From Gammaproteobacteria bacterium (GTDB lineage Bacteria > Pseudomonadota > Gammaproteobacteria > Steroidobacterales > GCA-2729495), in NCBI GenBank assembly GCA_016874095.1, contig VGVH01000007.1:55001-119000 (forward strand): 64,000 nucleotides of DNA, given 5' to 3'. Positions 17,160 to 27,702 of the stretch are shown piece after piece (the first letter of the stretch is position 1; every line of letters begins with the position of its first letter). A model generated the notes under the pieces. The model saw only the letters and a program-made list of their open reading frames with translations, ran no database searches and had not been told where the DNA came from. A program made the position numbers and the translations under genes.

Positions 17160-17801
17160 TCAGCCGTTCTCCAGCACGACGCCTTCGATGACGTTCGCGA
17201 CGTCCTGGCACTTGTCGGTGGCGGTTTCCAGCAGCTCGTAGACTGCCTGCAGCTTTATCAACTGGTGGACGTCCCGCTCTTCGCGGAACAGCTTGGAGAC
17301 GGCGCTGCGCATGACGCGATCGGCATCGGACTCAAGGCTGTCGATGTCCTGGCAGACCATCAGGATGGATGCGGCGTTTTGCATGGAGTTCAGCTGCTTT
17401 ACCGCCGCCTCGACCCGCTCACAGCAGATCTTCACGAGGTCGGCGAGGTGGCTGGCCTCGGCGGGCAGCGTCTTGATGTCGTAGAGCACCAGAGACTCGG
17501 CTGCATCCTGGATGAGATCGAGGACATCATCCATGCGGGAGATGAGGCGGTGCACGTCGTCCCGGTCGAACGGCGTCACGAAGGTCTTGTGGAGCATGTT
17601 GATGGTGTCGCGGGTCACGCGATCGGCTGCGTGCTCGAGCTCGCCGATCTCGGCGATGCGGGCCGCGCGGCCCTGCTCGTCGGAGTAGTTCTGCATCAGG
17701 TTTGCGATGGCGGCGCCGCCTTTGAGGACGAGCGCTGCGTGCTGGTTGAAGAGGTCGAAGAAGCGGACCTCCTGCGGCATCAGGCGGGCGAACAGCTGCA
17801 T
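17160..17801 (-). CDS. DUF47/PhoU-like accessory protein of Pit
   Basis: 213 residues, all helical by composition. It has the DUF47 pattern of ExxxD metal motifs (EIGELEHAADRVTRDTI, SRMDDVLDLIQDAAES, DIDSLESDADRVM). These PhoU-like proteins sit immediately upstream of pit in many bacteria and are thought to restrain or modulate phosphate flux. Overlapping translation units (1-nt gap to pit) support joint expression. Confidence 0.9.
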   Translation of the reverse strand: MQLFARLMPQEVRFFDLFNQHAALVLKGGAAIANLMQNYSDEQGRAARIAEIGELEHAADRVTRDTINMLHKTFVTPFDRDDVHRLISRMDDVLDLIQDAAESLVLYDIKTLPAEASHLADLVKICCERVEAAVKQLNSMQNAASILMVCQDIDSLESDADRVMRSAVSKLFREERDVHQLIKLQAVYELLETATDKCQDVANVIEGVVLENG

Positions 17802-17892
17802 GGCTGGGACTCTCTGTCTGGTCGTTTTTGTCGGCGCGCAGATTAGCAGACGGCAGGAGCAGGGCGAAATATAAAAAACTCTTTATTATCAA

Positions 17893-18390
17893 TCAGTTGA
17901 GTCGCTGCTCACCGCGATCCAGCAAGCCGTGCAAGAGCGTCTCCACGCGCTCGAGATCGGGTATCAAGGGGTACTCGTTGATCATGCGCACCTGGCAGAT
18001 GACCGGGCCGTCTGCGGGCCAGGCCTGGCGCTCGTCGAGCCGCATCACGTCGCGATTCACGCGCACCAGCTGCGGAAAGCCCTCGGTGATCACACCGAAG
18101 TAGCCACTGTCGAGCCTGCCCGACATGGCATTGAAGATGGCGATCCGCGTGCGCCCGCCCGCCTCGGCCGACTGCCGGCCGCACAGCTCCTCGAAAGACA
18201 CGAACGGAACGCGCAGGTTGCCCCAGGGAACGAATCCACGGAACCAGCCGGGCGACGGCCAGGGCTGCTCCGGCGCGGTGTAACGGATGACCTCCGCGAC
18301 GCAGGTACGCGGCACGATCAGGCGCAGCTGTCTCAACGGAATGAGCTGGCAGTAGATCTCTTCTATGGTCGGACGCGCGGCGGTCTGCAT
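17893..18390 (-). CDS. chpC: CheW-domain protein of the pilus chemotaxis system
   Basis: 165 residues of single CheW domain (CQLIPLRQLRLIVPRTCVAE, GFVPWGNLRVPFVSFEELCG). It lies 7 nt downstream of chpA. Position and length match ChpC of Pseudomonas, a second CheW-type adaptor used besides PilI. It probably couples additional receptors to ChpA. The symbol rests mainly on position. Confidence 0.8.
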   Translation of the reverse strand: MQTAARPTIEEIYCQLIPLRQLRLIVPRTCVAEVIRYTAPEQPWPSPGWFRGFVPWGNLRVPFVSFEELCGRQSAEAGGRTRIAIFNAMSGRLDSGYFGVITEGFPQLVRVNRDVMRLDERQAWPADGPVICQVRMINEYPLIPDLERVETLLHGLLDRGEQRLN

Positions 18391-18397
18391 GGCGGTC

Positions 18398-21300
18398 TCA
18401 GCCAGTCTTCAACTGGTGGCGCACGGCCTCCAGCAGCTGACGCTCCTGGTAGGGCTTGCCCAGGTAATCGTTCACTCCCACTTCTATCGCCCGCGCCTTG
18501 TGCTTGTCGCTGACTCGCGAGGTGATCATCACGATCGGAACGGTCGCAGTCCCGGGATTGTTGCGGACATGCTTGGCGAACTCATAGCCGTCCATGCGCG
18601 GCATCTCCACGTCGAGAAGGATGATGTCGGGCCGGTTGTCCTGCAGCGCGCCGATCGCCTCGAGGCCGTCCTTGGCCGTGACGACGCGAAACGCGTTGCG
18701 CTCGAGGAGCCTTTGCGTCACGCGGCGCATGGTGATCGAATCGTCGACGACCAGGGCAAGCGGACCCTTCGGCGCGGAATCGACGACGCTCACACGGGCG
18801 GTGGCGCCAGGCTTCACCGAGCGGACCAAGATGCCCATGTCGAGGATCACGGCGATACGCCCGTCGCCGAGGATGGTCGCGCCAGCGATGCCGCGGATGG
18901 TCGCGAGCTGCGGGCCGATCGGCTTGACGACGATTTCGCGACTGTCCTGCATTTCCTCGGTGATGAGCGCGGTCGAGTGCTCCCCGGCCTTCACCAGGAC
19001 GACGGAAACGCGGTTCTGTTCCTCCGCTATCCGCGATGACCCCAGGCCCAGATACTCGCCGAGCCAGCGGAACTGGTAGGTCTGGCCGCCGTAGTCGATG
19101 GTCGGATGCTGCGCGCCGAGGCGAGCCATCAGTTCGCCGCGGGTAATGCGGATGACGCCCTCCACCGTCGGCAGGGGCAACGCATACAGCTCGTGCGCTA
19201 CCCGCACGATGAGTGCCTGGGTCACGGCGAGCGTGAACGGCAACCGTATGGTGAAGATCGTGCCGCGGCCGGCAACTGAGGAGATGCGCAGCGAGCCGCC
19301 CAGCTTCGCGACCTCGCTGGTCACGACGTCCATGCCGATGCCGCGGCCGGCGGCCTGCGTCAGCTTGTCGGCGGTGCTGAACCCCGGTCGCAGGATGAAC
19401 TGCATGGCCTCCTCGTCGCTGACGGCCGTTCCAGGCTCCGTCACGCCCATCTCGATGGCTTTGCGGCGGATGGCAGCCACGTCGAGCCCACGCCCGTCGT
19501 CGACAATCTCGACGACGGCCTCGGAGCCCTCGCGCTGCAGCGTAATGAATACGCTGCCGGTCGCCGGCTTGCGCCCCGCCTCGCGCTCGGCCGGCATCTC
19601 GATGCCGTGCACCACGGCGTTGCGAAGCATGTGTTCGAAGGGCCCGAGCATTCTCTCGAGAACCTGCCGGTCGAGCTCGCCGCCACCCTGTATCTGCAGC
19701 TCGGCCCTCTTGCCGAGCTCGGCCGCCGTTTGACGCACGAGCCGCGCGAGGCGCGGCGTGTGCTGCTGGAAGGGCACCATGCGGGTGCGCATGAGTCCGT
19801 CCTGCAGTTCGGTCGCGGTTCGCGCCTGCTGCACCAGCAGGCCTTCCGTATCGCGCGCCATGTTCTGCAGCAGGTCCTTGAGGCTGTTCACGTCGGTCGC
19901 CGATTCGGCGAGGCTGCGTGACAGCTGCTGGATGGTGGAATAGCGGTCGAGCTCGAGCGGATCGAAGTCGGTCCGGCCTGGCTGCATGTCCGGCTGGCGA
20001 TGGACGATCTGCGCCTCGGTCTCGAGCTCCAGCTTGCGCAGCTGCTCACGCAGACGCACGACCGTCGAGCCGAGCTCTTCCAGGTTGAACTGGATGAGGC
20101 TCAGCTGCTGGGTCAGCCGCGACTGGAAGATGCTGATCTCCCCGGCATTGTTGAGCAGCGTGTCGAGCAACAGCGAGTCGACCCGCGCTAGGTCGCGTCG
20201 CTCGGGCATAGCGGCACGCGCCGGCGACAGCTCGGGCGCCGGCATGGCGCCTGGCGTCGCGGGCTGCTCCAGCTCGCGCGCGAGCTGCCCGAGCCGGTCC
20301 AGCGCGGGCAGGCTGATCGCGGGCTCCTCCGGCGGCAGTTCAGCGGCAACAGCTTCGGCCACCGGCACGTCAGGCTCCACCGCCGGCGGAATCGCAACCG
20401 GTGCCGGCGGTGCGGTCGCGCCTTCCTCAGCCGGCATCGGTTCGCCGCGGAGTGCCGCCTGCAGCCGGGCAGACAGCGATGCCGACAGCGGCTTTTGCGC
20501 GCCGGTCATGACGTCCTCGCGCAGCCGGTGCAGCTCATCGAGGCTCGCCTGCAACAGGCTGTCGAGCGATCCGCTGCGCGACAGGAGTCCGTCACCGACC
20601 CGGATCAGCAGTGTCTCCAGGTCGTGGCTGAAGTCGCCCATCACGCTGAGGCCGGCCATGCGGGCGCCGCCCTTCAGGGTATGCAGGCAGCGCTGCAGAT
20701 CGGCCAGCGCACCCTCGCCGCCCTCGAGACCAGACTCCGCCAGTCGCGCGCCGGCTGCGTCCGCCGTCTCGAGCAGCTCGGCCGCTTCTTCCGCGAAAAT
20801 CGCGGCGATGTCCGGATCGAACGGCAGTGGCGCCGCGGCAATCGTTGCCGGAGCAGGAGCCGGAAGCGGTCGTAGCGGCGGCTCCACGATGGTCGCGGGA
20901 AAGGGTTCCAAGAAGGCTGCAGCGCCGATGTCGTCCGCAACGCTGTCGAGTGCATCCGCCTCCCCGAACGGTGGCTCGATGAGGTCCGGCAACTCGATCT
21001 CGGACCTGAGCTCGATGACCTCCGGCAGCGCGAGTTCCTCGACCACGATCGAATCGTCGGCGGCTGGCGCCTCGGGCGGCACCGTCAGCGCCAGCACCTC
21101 GCCCGTCCGCTCCAGTGGCTCCGGCTTCGGATGCTCGATCGCCCAGGCGTGATCAGCCAGCCGCTGCACGAGGTCGGCTGTCCCGGGCGGCGCACGCCAG
21201 GGCTCGGCCAGATATTGCAGGATCGCCAGTACGCGCGACTCCACGTCGCGCAGCACGTCGATGGTCCCGGCCGGCAGTCGCGCGGGCCGACTCCAGGCCA

Positions 21301-23923
21301 GCCCGATCAGTTCGTTCAGCTGTGCGGTGAGCGGCATGCCGAGCTCGACCCGCGCCATCGCTACGCTGCCGTTCAGCGTGTGGCAGGAGCGATAGACCTC
21401 CTCGGTCACTGCATGCGGCGGGGCCAGTCCGTCGCAGCTGTCGATGAATCGGCGCAGGGCCGCAAGATGCCCGCGCACCTCTCGCGTCAGGATGTCGAGC
21501 AGCACGACGTCGATGGCTGCTGCTGCCGGCATCGCAAGGTTCTGCGGTTCGGCGGGTGGCTGCGACACCGCTGGTGGCGCCGTTTCGGGCACGGCCACGC
21601 TGGCTTCAGGTTCGGCAACCAGCGGCGGCGTGGGCTGCGGTTCGGGTTCAGGCTCGCGCTCGAGCGGCTCCGCCGGAGCAGCTATCGCCAGTGCCTGCAG
21701 CCGCGCGGCCAGCGCGGGCAGGTCGTGGCGGGGCTCCGCGCCCGTCTCCAACTGCTCGAGCAGGGCCGGCACGACCGCATTGGCCGCGGCGATGGCGGTC
21801 ATCGCGTCTTCACTGCGGCGGACGGTGCCGTCCATGATGCGGTTGAGCAGTCGCTCGACCGACCAGCAGAACTCGCCTATCGCCTCGGCACCGACCATGC
21901 GACCGCTGCCCTTCAGGGTGTGGAAGGAGCGGCGCAGGCTCGCGAGTGCGCTGCCGTCGGCGTCGTCGCGCTCCCATGCGGCGAAATTCGTGCGGATGCT
22001 TGCGATCTCTTCGCGCGCTTCCTCGATGAAGAGCTCGATCAGCTCGGGGTCGAGCCGCTCCTCGCCCTCGCGGAAAGCCCGGGCAGGCGCCGCCTCGGGT
22101 GCAGGGACCGGCAGTGGACGGAGTATGACTTCGGTAGCGTCGTAACGCGGCAGCGCGCCCTTGGCCGCGACGGTCTCGGCGTGATCGAGGACGTCTTCCT
22201 CGCCGAGCGGCGGCGCCGGCTCGGCTGCGAGACCATCGAGACAACGCTCAGCGTTGTCCAGCATGTAGTGCGGGTCGCTGCGCCCGGCCTGCAGCGTCTC
22301 CAGGTAGTACTCGAGGCTGACCGTGGCATCAGCGAGCCGGTCGAGTCGCGCGCGATCAGCGGCGACCGTACCCGCCCTCACGACCTGGCGAATAGCGAGC
22401 TTCAGGCCGTCTACGATGGCGGCAGCGCGCTCCCGGCCGAGCATCAGCAGCCCGGCGGATATCCCCTGCAACAGGTCGGGCACGGCATCGAGCGCGGCGC
22501 TTTCGCCACGCCTGTCGATCACCTGCGTGACCGCATCCTTCACGCGGGCAAGATTGACGAGGCATTCCCGCATGACGGCGGGCGTCACCTGGTTCAGCTC
22601 GGCCGGCGGCGCACCGCCTGGCTCGAGTTTCACTACGGTGGCCGGGTCGGGCCGCGGTGCAATCATGCCGATGAGATCGGTCTCGAGCCGGTCCTCGACG
22701 TGCAGCAACGCTGCCGCGATGCCGACCAGAGCCGCTTCGTCGGGACGGCGACTGTAGCCGATCAGGTCCTGGAGTTCCTCGCGCCGCGTCTGTACCGCTT
22801 CACGCAGGTCGCCGAGCCCGAGCACGCCCAGCGTGTCGCCGATCTTCTTCAGCAGTTCAAGCTGCGGGGTCAGTTCCTCGAGCCGCTCCATCCCCGTGCG
22901 CACGAAGATGTCGAGCACGTCCTTCACGCGCGCGAGATCCTCGCGGATTGCGCCCGCGACGGTCTGCATGAGCTTGATGCTAGGCGCCGCCAGGCTCTGT
23001 CGCGCCTGCTCGACCTGGGCATCCCCGGGGACGAGGTCGGAAAGATTGAACGCCGCGCGTATCGCTGCCGCTCGCGGCCCCGCCGTGCGCGTACGCGCGA
23101 CGTAGTAGAGGAGATTGTTGACGAGTTCGGTCGGCGGAACCTTGGCGAACTGCGCCTCACCCAGCGTGCGCAGCCGCTTCATCTCGCGGTCGACCTGCCC
23201 CATCAGGCGCTTCAGTGAAACGCTGGTGTCGAGCCCACGGGCGAGCAACGCCTCCAGAATGCCGGCAGAAATCCACCAGAGCTGGTGTACCTCGCCGGCA
23301 CGGGCCGCCGCCTCCAGCCGCTCGACGACACCGAACATCTGGCGCAGGCATGATTCCGCGTCGTCACCGCGGATCCAGCCAAGCAGGGCGAGCTGGAAAC
23401 GGGGGCGCAGCTCCTGCGCGAGCTGCGTCACATCCTCGCCATTGCCGTCGCGGGGCTCCGCAACCTGCTGCGCGCGATTTCCGCTACCGACATTCAGAAG
23501 CAGCAGCGTGCTCTCCGACAACAGCGGCCTGCCGCGGGCGGCGCGCAGGTCATTCAGGAGCGGCAACAAAACGAGCGGTATGTCGCGCCCGCCATTGAGC
23601 ACGCGCTCGACATAGGTCGGCAACTGCACGGCGGATCGGGTCAACGCCTCGAGCGGCTCGTCGGCCCCGGCGTCCTTGCGCTTCATACTGACCAGGTGAG
23701 CGCAGGTCTGCTCCATTTCCTCGGCCAGGAGACTGGCGCCGTGGGTCTCGGTCATGCGCAGCACGCCGCGCGCCGTATGCAGAAGGCCAGCCACGCGTTC
23801 CAGCGCCTGCGACCCGCCCTCGCCCTCGGCGTACTGCTCGAGCAGCACGCGCGCGTCGTTCAGCGTGACGGCAAGTTCGTCGCTGACGATCTGTAGCGAA
23901 GCCTGCGGGATTGCTGTGGTCAT
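18398..23923 (-). CDS. chpA: Giant hybrid CheA-type kinase of type IV pilus chemosensing
   Basis: 1841 residues from the ATG at 23923; a TTG one codon upstream is possible. Clear Hpt phospho-sites are SFHTLKGSGRM (about 667), SCHTLNGSVAM (about 847) and LHTLKGGARM (about 1079). A degenerate HTARG block is near 48. The CheA kinase core follows: N box HMLRNAVVHGIE (about 1430), DDGRGLD and GRGIGMDVV. Then come a CheW-like domain and a C-terminal receiver with IILLDVEMPRMDGYEF (about 1760). It integrates PilJ signals and phosphorylates PilG/PilH to control pilus extension and retraction. Long Pro/Glu-rich linkers separate the Hpt modules. Confidence 0.95.
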   Translation of the reverse strand: MTTAIPQASLQIVSDELAVTLNDARVLLEQYAEGEGGSQALERVAGLLHTARGVLRMTETHGASLLAEEMEQTCAHLVSMKRKDAGADEPLEALTRSAVQLPTYVERVLNGGRDIPLVLLPLLNDLRAARGRPLLSESTLLLLNVGSGNRAQQVAEPRDGNGEDVTQLAQELRPRFQLALLGWIRGDDAESCLRQMFGVVERLEAAARAGEVHQLWWISAGILEALLARGLDTSVSLKRLMGQVDREMKRLRTLGEAQFAKVPPTELVNNLLYYVARTRTAGPRAAAIRAAFNLSDLVPGDAQVEQARQSLAAPSIKLMQTVAGAIREDLARVKDVLDIFVRTGMERLEELTPQLELLKKIGDTLGVLGLGDLREAVQTRREELQDLIGYSRRPDEAALVGIAAALLHVEDRLETDLIGMIAPRPDPATVVKLEPGGAPPAELNQVTPAVMRECLVNLARVKDAVTQVIDRRGESAALDAVPDLLQGISAGLLMLGRERAAAIVDGLKLAIRQVVRAGTVAADRARLDRLADATVSLEYYLETLQAGRSDPHYMLDNAERCLDGLAAEPAPPLGEEDVLDHAETVAAKGALPRYDATEVILRPLPVPAPEAAPARAFREGEERLDPELIELFIEEAREEIASIRTNFAAWERDDADGSALASLRRSFHTLKGSGRMVGAEAIGEFCWSVERLLNRIMDGTVRRSEDAMTAIAAANAVVPALLEQLETGAEPRHDLPALAARLQALAIAAPAEPLEREPEPEPQPTPPLVAEPEASVAVPETAPPAVSQPPAEPQNLAMPAAAAIDVVLLDILTREVRGHLAALRRFIDSCDGLAPPHAVTEEVYRSCHTLNGSVAMARVELGMPLTAQLNELIGLAWSRPARLPAGTIDVLRDVESRVLAILQYLAEPWRAPPGTADLVQRLADHAWAIEHPKPEPLERTGEVLALTVPPEAPAADDSIVVEELALPEVIELRSEIELPDLIEPPFGEADALDSVADDIGAAAFLEPFPATIVEPPLRPLPAPAPATIAAAPLPFDPDIAAIFAEEAAELLETADAAGARLAESGLEGGEGALADLQRCLHTLKGGARMAGLSVMGDFSHDLETLLIRVGDGLLSRSGSLDSLLQASLDELHRLREDVMTGAQKPLSASLSARLQAALRGEPMPAEEGATAPPAPVAIPPAVEPDVPVAEAVAAELPPEEPAISLPALDRLGQLARELEQPATPGAMPAPELSPARAAMPERRDLARVDSLLLDTLLNNAGEISIFQSRLTQQLSLIQFNLEELGSTVVRLREQLRKLELETEAQIVHRQPDMQPGRTDFDPLELDRYSTIQQLSRSLAESATDVNSLKDLLQNMARDTEGLLVQQARTATELQDGLMRTRMVPFQQHTPRLARLVRQTAAELGKRAELQIQGGGELDRQVLERMLGPFEHMLRNAVVHGIEMPAEREAGRKPATGSVFITLQREGSEAVVEIVDDGRGLDVAAIRRKAIEMGVTEPGTAVSDEEAMQFILRPGFSTADKLTQAAGRGIGMDVVTSEVAKLGGSLRISSVAGRGTIFTIRLPFTLAVTQALIVRVAHELYALPLPTVEGVIRITRGELMARLGAQHPTIDYGGQTYQFRWLGEYLGLGSSRIAEEQNRVSVVLVKAGEHSTALITEEMQDSREIVVKPIGPQLATIRGIAGATILGDGRIAVILDMGILVRSVKPGATARVSVVDSAPKGPLALVVDDSITMRRVTQRLLERNAFRVVTAKDGLEAIGALQDNRPDIILLDVEMPRMDGYEFAKHVRNNPGTATVPIVMITSRVSDKHKARAIEVGVNDYLGKPYQERQLLEAVRHQLKTG

Positions 23924-23957
23924 CAAAGGATCAGCCAGCGTCGGCGCCGACCGTCGC

Positions 23958-25961
23958 TCAGGCCGACTTCTTAACCACTACCTTGAGTGAACGCTCCTGC
24001 GGAGCGGCCGCCGGCGTTGCCGACTCCGGCGTGGATTCACTGCCCCTGGCACGACGTGATTCCGCGTCACCCGCCGGGAGCCGGAAACCGGTCACCGAGC
24101 GGCGCAACTGCGAAGCGAGTTCGGCGAGCTTGGTGATCGAGTCCCTGGTGGTGGAAGTGCCCGAGGCCGTCTGCGTATTGATCTGCTGCAGCAGCTCGAC
24201 GACGCGTATGACCGCTGCCGCGGCGGCGGCCTGCTCGCGGGCAGAACTCGAAATGTTCTGCACCAGCGAGGCGATCTGGCTCGAAACCTGCTCGATCTCC
24301 TCGAGCGCCGCGCCGGCGTTCTCGGCCAGGAGCGCCCCGCCGACGACGTCGGTGGTACTGCGCTCCATCGACACGATCGCCTCGTTGGTGTCGGCCTGGA
24401 TGGTGCGCACGAGGACCTCGATCTGCTTCGTGGCGTTCGTGGAGCGCTCCGCAAGCCGCTGCACCTCGTCCGCCACCACCGCGAAACCGCGGCCCGCCTC
24501 GCCGGCCATCGAGGCCTGGATCGACGCATTCAGGGCCAGGATGTTGGTCTGGTCCGCGATATCGTTGATGAGTTCGACGATGTTGCCGATCTCCTGCGAA
24601 CTCTCGCCGAGACGCTTGATGCGCTTGGACGTGTCCTGGATGGTTTCGCGAATGGCGTTCATGCCGGCGATCGTGCGGCGCACGGCCTCGCCACCCTTGT
24701 GGGCGACATCCACCGAGTGGCGGGCGACATCGGCCGAACGCTCGGCGTCGCCGGACACCTCCTTGATCGAACCGACCATCCGGCCGATGGCATGCGAAGC
24801 GGACTCGACATGCTTCGACTGGCTTTCGCTGGCCTGCGCGAGCTGGGCAGCGGTCGATTCCGCGGTGCGTGCGGCGCCGTCAAGGAGGATCGCGCTCTCG
24901 TTGATGGTGGTCACGAGCTCGCGCAGTGCTTCGATCGCATAGTTGATCGAATCTGCGATCGCGCCGGTGATGTCTTCGGTGACGGTGGCCTGCACGGTAA
25001 GGTCGCCGTCCGCGAGGCTCGACAGCTCGTCGAGGAGCCGCAGGATCGCCTGCTGGTTGCGGTCGGCCTCCAGGCTTGGCGCCGTGGCAACGACCCGCTC
25101 GACCGGCGGCGACTGGCTGTAGAACCAGGCCATCGCCGTAAGCATGAGCGCTGCAGCAACTAGCAGGCCGAGTATCAGCGCGTTGCCACCTGCCGCGCCG
25201 CCCTGCGCCGCGATACCGGCGAGCACCTGGGGCGAGACCGAGTCGAGCTGCCGCGATGCCTGGTGGACGAGGTCCAGCCGATCGGCCAGCGCGCGGGCGT
25301 CGCGCACCTGGGTAAAGACCTTGTCGCGCGCGGCGGCGAGCCGTCCGAGCGCCTCGACGACCCTCGCGCCGGACAGCGCCTCGAGGTCCAGGTCCGCGTC
25401 ACCGCCCTGCAGGCCAAGGATGATCTGCTCGACTTCGATCTCCGCCTGCCCGAGCCGATTGGCGATATCCGTCGGCCTGCCGGGTCCGAGGACCAGGCTG
25501 CGCACCGAGGGCGTGATGCTGTCGGCAATCGTCGACATGCGCTTCAACTGGGCTGTCACGTTCTGCTCGCTGCTCGCCGCGAACTGGAGCTGCTCGATCT
25601 CACGCGCCAGGATCGGCGTGAGCTTGTCCAGTTCGCCGAGGATGCGGTGTGCCGCGAGAACGTCCTTGCGCGCCTTGCTGATGGTCGTCGCGCCGGCCTT
25701 CAGCTGGGCCAGAGCCGCGGCGCTGGTACCGTCGATAGTCTGTGGAACGCGCCGGATGGTCTCGGGCAGGGCGTCGAATGCAGCCGGGGCACCACGCAGG
25801 GCTTCACGCGACTGCAGCAGCGCTGCCTGGGCGCCCGCAGATGGCCCGCCCGGGCCGGATGCCGGCGGTGCGCGGTACACCAGGGCGATGGCAGCCACCA
25901 GTGTAAGGAACAGTCCCGCAGCCAGCAGGACTAGGTTGCGCGTTCGATGACTGCTCGACAT
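23958..25961 (-). CDS. pilJ: Methyl-accepting chemoreceptor of the pilus system
   Basis: 667 residues. The first membrane segment is about residues 9-28 ([19 protein letters not shown]) and the second about 262-284 ([20 protein letters not shown]). Between them is a PilJ-type periplasmic helical region. A HAMP-like linker leads to the MCP signalling hairpin with [16 protein letters not shown] and [18 protein letters not shown]. It is the input receptor for ChpA in twitching motility and surface sensing. The 31-nt gap to chpA leaves no room for pilK, the methyltransferase that sits here in Pseudomonas. Confidence 0.94.
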   Translation of the reverse strand: MSSSHRTRNLVLLAAGLFLTLVAAIALVYRAPPASGPGGPSAGAQAALLQSREALRGAPAAFDALPETIRRVPQTIDGTSAAALAQLKAGATTISKARKDVLAAHRILGELDKLTPILAREIEQLQFAASSEQNVTAQLKRMSTIADSITPSVRSLVLGPGRPTDIANRLGQAEIEVEQIILGLQGGDADLDLEALSGARVVEALGRLAAARDKVFTQVRDARALADRLDLVHQASRQLDSVSPQVLAGIAAQGGAAGGNALILGLLVAAALMLTAMAWFYSQSPPVERVVATAPSLEADRNQQAILRLLDELSSLADGDLTVQATVTEDITGAIADSINYAIEALRELVTTINESAILLDGAARTAESTAAQLAQASESQSKHVESASHAIGRMVGSIKEVSGDAERSADVARHSVDVAHKGGEAVRRTIAGMNAIRETIQDTSKRIKRLGESSQEIGNIVELINDIADQTNILALNASIQASMAGEAGRGFAVVADEVQRLAERSTNATKQIEVLVRTIQADTNEAIVSMERSTTDVVGGALLAENAGAALEEIEQVSSQIASLVQNISSSAREQAAAAAAVIRVVELLQQINTQTASGTSTTRDSITKLAELASQLRRSVTGFRLPAGDAESRRARGSESTPESATPAAAPQERSLKVVVKKSA

Positions 25962-26053
25962 GGTCCTGTATTCCTCCGCTCCCGACCGCCGCCGTGGCGG
26001 GGCCGTCTGTTATCTCGTTGTGCGTCGTCCGCCGGCGGCTCAGCTGCCGCCCG

Positions 26054-26623
26054 TCAGTCCTCGGCGGCGCGCTGGAATTCCCGGCTCTGCACCAGCTTCT
26101 CCAGGCTCAGCACCGGCCAGACCTCGAGACCGCGCCGGAAGGCCGCATCGAGGCAGCGCTCGGCCCGGATCGCGGGCTGCGGAAAGTCGCTCACCCGCTC
26201 CCGCTGCAGGAACCGCCGGAAACCGTACACCTCATCGACAATCAGGCCTACAGCGTACTCGCTGTCGTTGGCTACCAGTACGCGGGCCGTGCGATCAGGG
26301 CTGGCTTCGCCGCCGCCGAAGTAGGCGCGCAGGTCAACGATCGGCAGCAGGTGGCCCCGGACGTTGGCGAGGCCGCGGATCCAGGCCCTGGCCCCGGGTA
26401 CCCGGGTGAGCGAGGTCGGCATCATCAGCACCTCGCGGACGTCGTCCCGCGCCATCACGAACCGCTCGTTGCCCAGCCTCAGTCCGATGCCCACCCACTC
26501 GTCCGCCCCGGCTTCGTCGCCGGGATTGCCGGTCAGGGCGAGCCGCGAGCGCCGTTCGATCTCGCGCAGGAGGTCGAAGGGGTGCTCGCGCAGGCTGCGC
26601 AGGTCAGCGACAGCTGTCGTCAC
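26054..26623 (-). CDS. pilI: CheW-like adaptor
   Basis: 189 residues, GTG start. A CheW domain (GIGLRLGNERFVMARDDVRE, GLANVRGHLLPIVDLRAYFG, SEYAVGLIVDEVYGFR) follows an N-terminal helix. It links PilJ to ChpA. Gene order pilH-pilI-pilJ matches Pseudomonas. Confidence 0.92.
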   Translation of the reverse strand: MTTAVADLRSLREHPFDLLREIERRSRLALTGNPGDEAGADEWVGIGLRLGNERFVMARDDVREVLMMPTSLTRVPGARAWIRGLANVRGHLLPIVDLRAYFGGGEASPDRTARVLVANDSEYAVGLIVDEVYGFRRFLQRERVSDFPQPAIRAERCLDAAFRRGLEVWPVLSLEKLVQSREFQRAAED

Positions 26624-26657
26624 GCGTCGGCCCCTGCTGCGACTGATCGGCTGCGCA

Positions 26658-27023
26658 TCACTGGCGGATGTTCGCGCGCACCGCGGCGACGAGTTCCTCG
26701 TCGCCCACAGGCTTGGTGATATAGCTCACTGCGCCCTGGCGCAGGCCCCAGATGCGATCGGTCTCCTGGTGCTTGGAGGTGATGATCACCACAGGGATGA
26801 ATGCCGTGGAGGGATTCTTCGTCAGGTGGCGGGTGGCCTGGAAACCGTTCATGCCGGGCATCACGATGTCCATCAGAATCACGTCCGGATGCTCGCGTTC
26901 GGCGAGCGTGATGGCCTCGGCGCCTTCACTCGCCACGAGCGTATCGAAGCCATGCCGCTGCAGTGTCTGGGAGATGACGTGCTGGTCGGTCGGCGAGTCG
27001 TCAACGATGAGTACCAGTGCCAT
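26658..27023 (-). CDS. pilH: Pilus response regulator
   Basis: 121-residue single receiver domain. The acidic pocket is VDDSP near the N-terminus. The phospho-acceptor aspartate is in DVILMDIVMPGMNGF, and the conserved lysine is in YITKPVGDEE. There is no output domain. In the characterised system PilH opposes PilG, promoting retraction or acting as a phosphate sink. It lies 17 nt after pilG. Confidence 0.93.
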   Translation of the reverse strand: MALVLIVDDSPTDQHVISQTLQRHGFDTLVASEGAEAITLAEREHPDVILMDIVMPGMNGFQATRHLTKNPSTAFIPVVIITSKHQETDRIWGLRQGAVSYITKPVGDEELVAAVRANIRQ

Positions 27024-27040
27024 GGCTCCCTCCCTGCCTC

Positions 27041-27478
27041 TCAGCGCACCACGTTGCCGCGGATGGCGCCGAGGAGTTCATCCTTTGTGAAGGGTTTGGT
27101 CAGGTAGTGCTCGGAACCGACGATCCGACCGCGCGCACGGTCGAACAACCCGTCCTTACTCGACAGCATTATGACGGGGGTCTCCTTGAACGTGCGGTTG
27201 TGCTTGATCAGGGCGCAGGTCTGGTAGCCGTCGAGCCGCGGCATCATGATGTCGACGAAAATGATGTCGGGGCGATGGTCGGCGATCTTGGCGAGCGCGT
27301 CGAAACCGTCAACGGCGGTGAAAACCTGGCAGCCTTCCTTCGACAGCAGCGTCTCGGCCGTGCGCCGGATCGTCTTGCTGTCGTCGATGACGAGGATCTT
27401 CAGCCCACGCAGGTCGCCAATCGCATCAGCACCCACTGCGGCCTCCATGCGTGGAACGACAGGTTGCCCTTTTAACAT
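27041..27478 (-). CDS. pilG: Pilus response regulator
   Basis: 145 residues with a CheY-like receiver: ILVIDDSKTIRRTAETLL, phospho-acceptor in IIFVDIMMPRLDGY, conserved Thr/Ser in VIMLSSKDG, and lysine in YLTKPFTKDE. It is the first gene of the Chp operon and diverges from gshB, the arrangement found in Pseudomonas. A second in-frame ATG (27448) could be the start, and neither has a strong ribosome binding site. The intergenic region holds a CGCCCGAACGGGCG palindrome. Confidence 0.92.
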   Translation of the reverse strand: MLKGQPVVPRMEAAVGADAIGDLRGLKILVIDDSKTIRRTAETLLSKEGCQVFTAVDGFDALAKIADHRPDIIFVDIMMPRLDGYQTCALIKHNRTFKETPVIMLSSKDGLFDRARGRIVGSEHYLTKPFTKDELLGAIRGNVVR

Positions 27479-27702
27479 AACGGTTTAGGCCCATCCACGC
27501 TCGAGCCCTGGCTGCACCGGCGACCACTGGCGAGTTCGCCCGAACGGGCGCCACGGAACCCTCTGCACGGGCTGAAATGCCGGCGCCCGACCCGAAAAAA
27601 CGCACTCCCGGGATCATAACCCTGCGCTGGTGATATTTCAGCAACCATAGGGGAGAATTACTTTTTTGGCGGTTGCGTCACACCGCGAGGGGAGCCCGGG
27701 CC

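Noticed and set aside
21131-23218. Long open frame antisense to chpA (695 codons)
   Set aside because: Shadow of the helical N-terminal half of ChpA, with no recognisable domain.
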